Source of the DNA: an uncultured Anaerolineae bacterium
GTDB lineage: Bacteria > Chloroflexota > Anaerolineae > Anaerolineales > Villigracilaceae
Assembly: GCA_903822545.1 (NCBI GenBank)
Contig: CAIJPN010000121.1
Coordinates: forward strand, 1 to 64,000
DNA length: 64,000 bases
Reading direction: 5' to 3'
The notes under the pieces are model-generated. The model had not been told where the DNA came from and did no database searches. It was given only the letters and a program-made list of their open reading frames with translations. This document shows positions 18,089-24,092 of the stretch, piece after piece (the stretch's first letter is position 1; each line of letters starts with the position of its first letter). Position numbers and translations under genes: made by a program.

Positions 18089-19005
18089 GCTGTTAGTGCT
18101 GCCAGTTTGGCCAGGGCTTCCATACCCTCGAGCGAGGTTTTTGCCCGCGTCTCGAACAGTGCGGAGCGTTCATCGAGATATTTCGCCAGTTCCGGGCAAT
18201 CCAGGGTGTCGGCCAGGTCTTGCGCGTCGAGCATCCAGGCGCGCAGCTGGTTGCAGCCCTGCGAAAAGCCTTCGCGGATGATCCACTCGAATTCGCTTTC
18301 GGTAGGACGTTTCAGCCGCCGGGCTTCAGACAGGAAGTAGGTCTGGTTGCCGCTCTGGCTGTCTTTGTGCCAGTCGAAGACATCGTTGAACATCTGGTGC
18401 CATTTGCCGATGCGGTGAACAAACTCCAGCCAGGGAGCCATCACATCGGTGCGGTTGTGATAATGGCAGATGGCTGCCACGGGAATCATGGCGGCGCTGA
18501 CCTTTTGGGCTGAGAGCATTTCGAAGGCGTTCAGGTCAATTTCGGCCAGCCGGGCATCGCCGATGGCTGCCTGGGCGGTGCCAAACCAGACTTTGCGGTG
18601 CAAGGCCCAGAAGGGGTGGTCAAGCGGGAAATATTTCTGGTAGGAGGTCTGGAACTCGGTATGGAAAAATGCCAGCGCCGGGAGCAGTTTTTTCTCCACT
18701 GTGGCTTCATCATCCATAACGTTGTCAATCATGCGGATGAAGTAATAGCCGTTGATGGACGAGTAGGCGATATCGAACTGCAGGGATGGATCGGGTTCGC
18801 CGCGCAGGCTTTGCTCTGCCCACCAGGGCAGCAGGAGCGTGGGAAAAGCCAGGGGATGTTTGAAATAGGCTTCGGGGGCGAGGCCACCTGCCAGGGATTG
18901 CATCCAGGCCTGGATGGGCGGATGCAGTTCCGGGGCGGTTTGCTCCAGTTCCCCGAGCAGCCGTTCGATGGATTGGGTAATCAGTTGCGAGAGTTTTTCA
19001 TCCAT
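18085..19005 (-). CDS. Class I isoprenoid/terpene synthase-like protein
   Basis: 306 residues from ATG 19005 (AGG seven bases upstream); the longer frame reaches into the previous gene without a ribosome site. All helical. Two acid-rich motifs sit where class I enzymes bind Mg-diphosphate: IDNVMDDE (residues 93-100) and GKWHQMFNDVFDWHKD (200-215), the latter close to the GxxxQxxDDxxD of polyprenyl synthases with Asn for the first Asp. No standard DDxxD/NSE pair, so it is a divergent member, either a synthase or a prenyl-binding relative. The second motif region also resembles the N-terminal half of the next upstream protein. It is coupled to the cNMP protein by an ATGA overlap. Substrate unknown. 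Confidence 0.6.
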   Translation of the reverse strand: MDEKLSQLITQSIERLLGELEQTAPELHPPIQAWMQSLAGGLAPEAYFKHPLAFPTLLLPWWAEQSLRGEPDPSLQFDIAYSSINGYYFIRMIDNVMDDEATVEKKLLPALAFFHTEFQTSYQKYFPLDHPFWALHRKVWFGTAQAAIGDARLAEIDLNAFEMLSAQKVSAAMIPVAAICHYHNRTDVMAPWLEFVHRIGKWHQMFNDVFDWHKDSQSGNQTYFLSEARRLKRPTESEFEWIIREGFSQGCNQLRAWMLDAQDLADTLDCPELAKYLDERSALFETRAKTSLEGMEALAKLAALTA

Positions 19006-19058
19006 AAGGAACCTCGTGTGATGCAGCGTAAGAATGTAACGCCAGATGTGATCTTGCG

Positions 19059-20951
19059 CTACGCGTGGGCCTGGATTTGCCTGAGCGCGTGATAGCAAAA
19101 TGCGGTGGTAATACTGCGGCTTTTATGCCAGGTGGTGGATAGTCCGCGCCCAGAGGGGGTGATGTAGATGGGTTCGCCGGGCCAGCAGCCATCGAAATTC
19201 TGGTTTTTGAACAGGATGGTGCGCCAGCGTGAGTCGTAGGGCAGGCGAGGATCATTGGCGCAGAAGCTGGAAAGCGTCAGGAAGGCGGCATTTTGTGGGG
19301 ACAGGTTGGGGCGTTGGGCTTCGCGGGCCAGGCGCTCGATGAAAAGGTCTGAAACCTGCGTCAGTTTTTGGCGCAGCCCGGCAGGAGCGGGGAAATCGGC
19401 CAGGCGGGCGAACAGCTCCAGCCCGGCCCACAGGCTGAAGAGCGGGGTGTAATGTTCGGTCGCCCCTAGTCCAACAGTCAGCCAGCGGTTGGCCAGGCTT
19501 TCGGCACAGGTTTCGATGATGTCGCGGTAGCTTTCACGGTCATGACCGAGCAGGCCCGTCAGCAGGTTGGTTTCGACGGTGGCACAATCGTTGCCATAGA
19601 GTACCGCGAGAGGCGACAATTCACCGCCTGGCCAGTCGTTTTTGCGAAACCAGACCGAGATTTGCCCATCGGCGCGCTGGTTTTGGCGCATCCAGCGCAG
19701 GGGGGCTTGCAGTAATTCTGCGTGGAAATCCCGGCGGGGCGAGTAGGGCAGCATGCGCAGGGCAAAAGCCAGGGTATCGGCATCGGGGGTGAGGTGGGTG
19801 GTGTTGCCGTTGTAGTAACGGAAGCCGCTTTGACGGCAAAGCTCAAAAATGGTTTCAACCTGGGCGGAAACATGGTGCCCGTATTTTGCCAGGATTTCAA
19901 CGATGAGTGCTGTGGGAAATGCCTGCCCGGTCAGGATGGGAAAATCTGCAAAAGTGATGCGCTGGACTTCCCAGGCTTCGTAATAAGTAGGGTCGGCCAG
20001 CAGGTAGCCTTCGGCTTTGGCGATGACATCGCTCAGGATGTCGTGGGCCGGGGTGAAGAAGGCGCGCAACCTGTCCTGCCCCGGCACAGGTTGGGTGCGC
20101 AGGGAAAATATTCCGCGCACTTGCTGGATCAGGGTATCCACTTTGGCGCAGAAGGCCAGGAAGGAGGGCAGGTTGAGTTCGGCGGCCAGGGCGCGGGCGC
20201 TATCGGTCTGCTGCTGGCATTCATCCAGCAGTTTTGCGCCGGTGCCGGTGAAGGCCAATGCGCCGAGCACGAATTCGCTGGTGATTTTGGATGGGTCGGT
20301 GACACGGACGGCCTGTAAGGCGCGCTGGATGGGCTGGGAGATGCGCCCGTCGCGGCAATCACGCCGCAGGTTGGAAAGCTGCTCGACCATCTGGAAAACG
20401 CCCTGGAGGTGGGCGGACATTTCCAGCAGGCGCGGAAGCTCGGATTGGTGCCCAAGCGCCCGGGCGGAGGCGATGAGTGACAGGGTGGCGATGGCCCATT
20501 GATTGGAAGGCAGTTTTCGGGTTGACTGATAGGATTCCCAGAAGTGGGAATCGTTCGGGGCGGCCTGTTCCCAGTGGAAATGGGCCTGCCGGGAGAGCAC
20601 GTCGGCCAGTTCCTGGTAAGAATCATCAAAAAATTCGTAGCCATCCACGATATAACGTTCGGTTTGAATCGCCATGAATTGGAACAAGGTGGCGCACAGA
20701 ATGTGACTGGCCCCCAGGGCATGAGGCGCGCCCCAATCCTTGTACAGCCAGAAGTGCTGGTCGAGCAGGGGGTAATCTTGTGGGCGGCATAAGATATCTT
20801 TAAACTGGCCGCTCTCAGCGTATTGCAGTGCCAGGTTGTGCCTGAGCAGCATGGACTGGTGGAACAGGTCGACGGGCAGGGTGTTGAAAAATTTCTGGGC
20901 GGCGGGCCAGGCCTGGCTGCGCAGGGCTTGAAGGGAGGCATTATGTGTCAT
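19059..20951 (-). CDS. Two-part terpene-cyclase-like protein (class I-like half plus class II-like half)
   Basis: 630 residues. The ATG (20951) overlaps the methyltransferase stop as ATGA, which fixes the start. The N-terminal 280 residues are helical, with EFFDDSYQE (106-114) and QLSNLRRDCRDGRISQP (191-207), the second like the second Asp region of phytoene/squalene-synthase-type enzymes. The C-terminal 300 residues look like an alpha/alpha toroid of squalene-hopene/class II diterpene cyclases: TPDADTLAFAL (388-398) gives a DxDT acid motif, and WHKSRSITTAFCYHALRQ (608-625) and NQNFDGCWPG resemble the family's C-terminal repeats. It may protonate and cyclise a prenyl chain. Whether the N-terminal half is catalytic is unclear. 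Confidence 0.6.
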   Translation of the reverse strand: MTHNASLQALRSQAWPAAQKFFNTLPVDLFHQSMLLRHNLALQYAESGQFKDILCRPQDYPLLDQHFWLYKDWGAPHALGASHILCATLFQFMAIQTERYIVDGYEFFDDSYQELADVLSRQAHFHWEQAAPNDSHFWESYQSTRKLPSNQWAIATLSLIASARALGHQSELPRLLEMSAHLQGVFQMVEQLSNLRRDCRDGRISQPIQRALQAVRVTDPSKITSEFVLGALAFTGTGAKLLDECQQQTDSARALAAELNLPSFLAFCAKVDTLIQQVRGIFSLRTQPVPGQDRLRAFFTPAHDILSDVIAKAEGYLLADPTYYEAWEVQRITFADFPILTGQAFPTALIVEILAKYGHHVSAQVETIFELCRQSGFRYYNGNTTHLTPDADTLAFALRMLPYSPRRDFHAELLQAPLRWMRQNQRADGQISVWFRKNDWPGGELSPLAVLYGNDCATVETNLLTGLLGHDRESYRDIIETCAESLANRWLTVGLGATEHYTPLFSLWAGLELFARLADFPAPAGLRQKLTQVSDLFIERLAREAQRPNLSPQNAAFLTLSSFCANDPRLPYDSRWRTILFKNQNFDGCWPGEPIYITPSGRGLSTTWHKSRSITTAFCYHALRQIQAHA

Positions 20952-21751
20952 AGTGGTTTGCGGGCGCGGAGGTGGGCCGGGCAAAATTCGCCAGAATCGA
21001 GCAGGCGCAGCATGGTGCGGTGATAAGCGGATGCCATGCGCAAGATGCGCTCATCGTTGTGGTGGATTTGCATCAGGCGCTTGCGCAGGGGACCCTCCAT
21101 CTGGTTGAGTTCGCTTACGGCTTCCTGGCGATACCAGTCTGCGCGATGCGTCAGTGTAACCGGGGTGAATCCGCTTTGGGAGAGCATACCCCGAACCGTG
21201 GATAGATGTTCAAAGGTGATCGGCAGATTCATGGACGAGGCCCAGATGTGGAAGGCGTTGGAAAGCGGGCGGTCGCCGCTCATCCAGTCGCTGGCCAGTA
21301 GCCAGCCGCCGGGCTTCAGCACACGGTAAATTTCCTGGAAGATGGCAAATTTGTCATCCACTTCGTTGAGGGCTTCTTTGCTGAATACAATGTCAAACGT
21401 GTTGTCAGCGAAGGGCAGCGGGCCGCGCTCAACCAGGGTGGGGCAAACCCTGGCGCTTAATCCCTGGCTGGCGATATATTGCCGGGCGCGCTCAACCTGC
21501 CCAGGCTGGATGTCGATGCTGGTGATGCTGTTTGCGCCGCACTCGCGCACCAGCGTGGCCGCGGGGCCGCCAATGCCGCAGCCAATATCCAGCACATCCA
21601 GCCCGTGCAGCGGGATACCTTCCACGATACGGGCCACTTCTGCCGGGCCGCCGGGCGAGATGAAGCCCTCGCCGTAGACTTGGGCGAAGTGCGCCACGAG
21701 TTGGTCGCTGTAATAATTAATGCGATGTTCTTCAATCAAGGTTGGGTTCAT
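20948..21751 (-). CDS. Class I SAM-dependent methyltransferase
   Basis: 267 residues. Motif I is VLDIGCGIGGPAATLVRE, motif II SITSIDIQPGQVERARQY, then PFADNTFDIVFSKEALNEVDD and VLKPGGWLLASDWM, giving a complete Rossmann-type methyltransferase core. The GCGIGGPA version of motif I is shared with phosphoethanolamine, dimethylglycine and geranyl-diphosphate methyltransferases. It starts 9 bp after the P450 stop and its own stop overlaps the cyclase start, so it belongs to the terpene-type operon. A role in methylating either the prenyl diphosphate before cyclisation or the product afterwards is an inference from context. Confidence 0.88.
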   Translation of the reverse strand: MNPTLIEEHRINYYSDQLVAHFAQVYGEGFISPGGPAEVARIVEGIPLHGLDVLDIGCGIGGPAATLVRECGANSITSIDIQPGQVERARQYIASQGLSARVCPTLVERGPLPFADNTFDIVFSKEALNEVDDKFAIFQEIYRVLKPGGWLLASDWMSGDRPLSNAFHIWASSMNLPITFEHLSTVRGMLSQSGFTPVTLTHRADWYRQEAVSELNQMEGPLRKRLMQIHHNDERILRMASAYHRTMLRLLDSGEFCPAHLRARKPL

Positions 21752-21760
21752 TGTTCTTTA

Positions 21761-22951
21761 TCAAAGCGTCACGGGCAGGCTGGCCAGCCCGCGCAGGCAG
21801 GAGTTGGGATTCCAGTTGGGTGTCTCGCTGGCGAGTTGCAGGTTTGGCAGTTTTTCAACAACTTTGCCGAACCCGATGCGCCCTTCGACACGGGCCAGCA
21901 CCGAGCCCAGGCAAAAATGAATCCCCACCCCAAAAGCGATGTGCCGGTTGGGCTGGCGGGTGATGTCGAAAAAATCTGGGTTTGGGAAGTGGATCGGGTC
22001 GCGGTTGGCTGCTCCCAATAGTGCGGTGATTTGCTGCCCCTGCTGAATCTCAGCCCCGCCCAGGCTGAAATTTTCTGCCGCAACCCGAAATGTGGCCTGC
22101 TGGAGCGGGCTTTCGTAACGCAGGATCTCTTCGACGGCGCCGGGCAGGTGCTCAGGCTGGCGTTTGAGCAAATCCCATTGTTCGGGGAAACGCAGCAGGG
22201 TTAACATGCCGTTGCCGAGCATGTTGGCAGAAGTTTCGTGCCCGGCGATCAGCAGCAGGATGCAGGTGCCAACCAGTTCCGTTTCGCTCAAGCGGTTTGC
22301 ATCGTCGCGCACCGCAATCAGGTCGCTGATCAGGTCGGCGCGCGGATTTTTACGCCGCTCAGCGATTAACCCGCTGAAATAATCGGCCAGGGCTTCGATG
22401 GCGCGCTGTGAACCGCTGCTAATATCGCGCCCCGGCTGGTTGGCATCCCCGCCCATGATGACCTGGTTGGATAAATCGCGGAACCTGTCCCGGTCTGTCA
22501 GCGGCACGCCCAGCATTTCGGCGATGATAATGACCGGCAGCGGCAGGGCAAAATCGGTGATGAAATCGGCCTGGCGGCGCTGGCGCAGCTGATCGAGCAA
22601 TTCATCCGCCACCCGGGCAATGCGCGGCTCCATGGCATGGATGCGCGCCGGGGTAAACGCCAAACTGACCAGCGCCCGCAGGCGGGTGTGGTCGGGTGGG
22701 TCTTTGCTCAGCATAGCATGATTGACCGGGGTGACGCGCTCGGCTGGCACAATGCGGCTGATATCTTTAGAAACGCGCGCTTCTTTCAGGATGGCAACCA
22801 CATCATCGTAGCGGCTGAACAGCCAGGCGCCACCTGTTGCGCCGGGGTTGGCAAGCCAGATCGGGAAGGGAATAGCCTGCAAACGCCGGTAAGCAATGTA
22901 AGGGTTGGCGATCAAAGCCATTGTGGGTGAAGCGCTCAGGGTCGGGTTCAC
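21761..22951 (-). CDS. Cytochrome P450
   Basis: 396 residues when started at GTG 22951, which has CAGGA six or seven bases upstream; an alternative TTG lies at 22966. The I-helix motif LLIAGHETSANML, the K-helix EEILRYESP (ExxR) and the haem loop FGVGIHFCLGSVLAR (FGxGxHxCLG with the axial Cys) are all intact. No N-terminal membrane anchor, so a soluble class I-type enzyme needing ferredoxin partners encoded elsewhere. It probably hydroxylates or oxidises the product of the downstream cyclase. It is the first enzyme gene after the four small proteins and is separated from them by a strong hairpin. Confidence 0.93.
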   Translation of the reverse strand: MNPTLSASPTMALIANPYIAYRRLQAIPFPIWLANPGATGGAWLFSRYDDVVAILKEARVSKDISRIVPAERVTPVNHAMLSKDPPDHTRLRALVSLAFTPARIHAMEPRIARVADELLDQLRQRRQADFITDFALPLPVIIIAEMLGVPLTDRDRFRDLSNQVIMGGDANQPGRDISSGSQRAIEALADYFSGLIAERRKNPRADLISDLIAVRDDANRLSETELVGTCILLLIAGHETSANMLGNGMLTLLRFPEQWDLLKRQPEHLPGAVEEILRYESPLQQATFRVAAENFSLGGAEIQQGQQITALLGAANRDPIHFPNPDFFDITRQPNRHIAFGVGIHFCLGSVLARVEGRIGFGKVVEKLPNLQLASETPNWNPNSCLRGLASLPVTL

Positions 22952-22968
22952 AGAGAGTCCTGTCAAAT

Positions 22969-23005
22969 ACCACAGGCCGCCAGGATGAGCCTGGCGGCCT
23001 GTGGT
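22969..23005 (-). promoter_or_regulatory. 16-bp hairpin between the small-protein genes and the P450 gene
   Basis: CACAGGCCGCCAGG (22971-22984) and CCTGGCGGCCTGTG (22990-23003) pair perfectly around a 5-nt loop, and two more pairs extend the stem to 16 bp. It lies 14 bp after the last small-protein stop and ends before the P450 ribosome site. No T-run follows on the minus strand, so it looks like a 3'-end stabiliser or attenuator rather than a full terminator. Such hairpins commonly give an upstream gene higher mRNA than its followers. Confidence 0.75.
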
Positions 23006-23019
23006 GTTATTCCAAAAGG

Positions 23020-23226
23020 TTACAGTGCCGCGCGATCGTCACCAAAGGTAGCAGCCAGGTGCTTGAGCGAATTGGCATCCACATCTTTTAGCGCATCCAA
23101 CATTTCGGGGGTGGCTTCGACACCAATCCCTTTCAGTGTCTCGGTAGGATTATCCGCCAGGGATTTGGCAAAAACTTCGTCAGTCATGACGCGGTTAATC
23201 AGGTTCTGGAAATCAGTTTGGGTCAT
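23020..23226 (-). CDS. Small NHLP-like protein, copy 4 of a tandem set
   Basis: 68 residues, no Cys. It shares the pattern of the other three copies: MTQTDFQNLINRVMTDE, then FAKSLADNPTETLKGIGV, TPEMLDALKDVD and a short tail GDDRAAL. The spacing of hydrophobic residues, the FxxxLxxxP..xL centre and the single domain resemble the leader region of NHLP/Nif11-clan RiPP precursors (Os1348- or Franean1_4349-like families). There is no GG site and no core region after it. Last of four in transcription order. Its ribosome site is weak (AAGAG). The function is unknown. Confidence 0.75.
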   Translation of the reverse strand: MTQTDFQNLINRVMTDEVFAKSLADNPTETLKGIGVEATPEMLDALKDVDANSLKHLAATFGDDRAAL

Positions 23227-23244
23227 GATGGCAACTCTTGGTGC

Positions 23245-23451
23245 TTAGAATGCGGCGCGATCATCGCCAAAGGATGCGGCCAGCTGTTTGAGCGAATTGG
23301 CGTCCACGCCTTTCATCGCTTCCAACATCTCGGGGGTGGCATCCACGCCGATGCTTTTCAGCGTTTCAGATGGGTTGTCGGCCAGGGCTTTAGCAAAAGC
23401 TTCGTCGGTCATCACTTTGTTGATCAGGTTTTGGAAATCGTTCTGGGACAT
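23245..23451 (-). CDS. Small NHLP-like protein, copy 3 of a tandem set
   Basis: 68 residues, no Cys, with AGGAG before the ATG. Very close to the copy at 23020 in both protein and DNA: MSQNDFQNLINKVMTDEAF, ALADNPSETLKSIGV, TPEMLEAMKGVDANSLKQLA, tail GDDRAAF. The pair looks like the most recent duplication of the set. NHLP/Nif11-clan leader-like domain without a modifiable core. The repeated, separate reading frames, each with its own start and stop, argue against a decayed fusion. Expressed together with the neighbouring copies upstream of the hairpin and the P450 gene. Confidence 0.75.
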   Translation of the reverse strand: MSQNDFQNLINKVMTDEAFAKALADNPSETLKSIGVDATPEMLEAMKGVDANSLKQLAASFGDDRAAF

Positions 23452-23487
23452 TTTGAACTCCTAAAAATTGAACTGAGGGTTAGAAAT

Positions 23488-23694
23488 TTAGCCTGCGGCT
23501 TTTTCTTCGCCAAGCGAAGCAGCCAGGTTGCGGATGGCGGAAGCATCTACGCCTTTGATAGCATCAAGAAATTCGGGGGTTGGGGTAATGCCCGCACTAA
23601 TCAACGCCTGTTCAGGATGTTCAGCGAGCGATTTGGCAAAAGCATCATCAGAGAGCACTTTGCTCACCAGGGTTTGAAAATCGGTCTGGGTCAT
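23488..23694 (-). CDS. Small NHLP-like protein, copy 2 of a tandem set
   Basis: 68 residues, no Cys, AAAGGG before the ATG. Starts MTQTDFQTLVSKVLSDDAF, continues SLAEHPEQALISAGI, TPEFLDAIKGVDASAIRNLA, tail GEEKAAG. More distant from the copies at 23020 and 23245 than these are from each other, and nearer to the copy at 23721 in the AIRNLA/SIRNLA segment. Same NHLP-clan leader-like pattern. It may be a precursor, a carrier or a structural small protein; nothing in the sequence decides. Confidence 0.75.
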   Translation of the reverse strand: MTQTDFQTLVSKVLSDDAFAKSLAEHPEQALISAGITPTPEFLDAIKGVDASAIRNLAASLGEEKAAG

Positions 23695-23720
23695 ATTTTC
23701 CCTTTCTATTGGATTATTTT

Positions 23721-23930
23721 TCAGGCGGCGGCTGCCTGGTCACCCTTGAACGAGGTGGCCAGGTTGCGGATGGAATCAACATCCACCCCCTTGAGCGCAT
23801 CCATTATCTCAGGGGTGGGTTCAATCCCGGCATCTTTCAACGCCTGCGCAGGATCACTGGCCAGGGACTGAACGAAAGCGTCATCAGACATAACTTTGTT
23901 CACAAGGGTTTGAAAATCTGACTGGGGCAT
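23721..23930 (-). CDS. Small NHLP-like protein, copy 1 of a tandem set
   Basis: 69 residues from ATG 23930, chosen for the GGAGG seven nt upstream; the frame stays open further but through the promoter. First gene after the leftward promoter. MPQSDFQTLVNKVMSDDAF, SLASDPAQALKDAGI, TPEIMDALKGVDVDSIRNLA, tail KGDQAAAA. It has the strongest ribosome site of the four, so is probably the most abundant. The tail differs from the others and ends in four alanines. Same NHLP-clan leader-like domain, with no GG cleavage site, Cys or Ser/Thr-rich core. Confidence 0.77.
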   Translation of the reverse strand: MPQSDFQTLVNKVMSDDAFVQSLASDPAQALKDAGIEPTPEIMDALKGVDVDSIRNLATSFKGDQAAAA

Positions 23931-23973
23931 GGGTTCCTCCATAATAAAATGAGTAATAAAACTTACCGTAACA

Positions 23974-24002
23974 AATATCAGTATACTGAATTCGCCTGTC
24001 AA
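23974..24002 (-). promoter_or_regulatory. Promoter of the small-protein/terpene-type operon with palindromic operator
   Basis: On the minus strand a perfect TTGACA (24002-23997) is followed after 17 nt by GATATT (23979-23974), 4 of 6 matches to the -10 box. The perfect 12-bp palindrome TCAGTATACTGA (23978-23989) fills the spacer and touches the -10 box, the position of a repressor or activator site. The start of transcription would fall near 23967, giving about a 37-nt leader before ATG 23930. Confidence 0.6.
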
Positions 24003-24011
24003 ATTCGCGGG

Positions 24012-24033
24012 TTTTGTTGACTCTTTTGTTGAC
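24012..24033. repeat. Direct repeat TTTTGTTGAC in the divergent control region
   Basis: TTTTGTTGAC occurs at 24012-24021 and again at 24024-24033, a 12-bp period. It lies between the leftward operon promoter and the rightward regulator promoter, so may be a binding site for the XRE-type regulator encoded next door. The second copy contains TTGACA on the plus strand, but no good -10 box follows at 17 nt. Confidence 0.4.
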
Positions 24034-24056
24034 AAATCTTATCCGATTTGGCAGTG

Positions 24057-24085
24057 TTGCAAATCAGCCGATAAGCCTGTAAAAT
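24057..24085 (+). promoter_or_regulatory. Candidate leaderless promoter of the XRE-STAND regulator
   Basis: TTGCAA (24057-24062), a 17-nt spacer and TAAAAT (24080-24085, 5 of 6 matches) end 7 nt before the ATG at 24093. Transcription would start at about the A of that ATG. No Shine-Dalgarno sequence precedes either ATG 24084 or ATG 24093, which supports a leaderless message. Confidence 0.5.
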
Positions 24086-24092
24086 GCTTGTT

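Noticed and set aside
23020-23930. Small proteins as ordinary Nif11 or lanthipeptide precursors
   Set aside because: No GG site, Cys or core region and no LanM, YcaO, radical SAM or lanthionine cyclase gene nearby.
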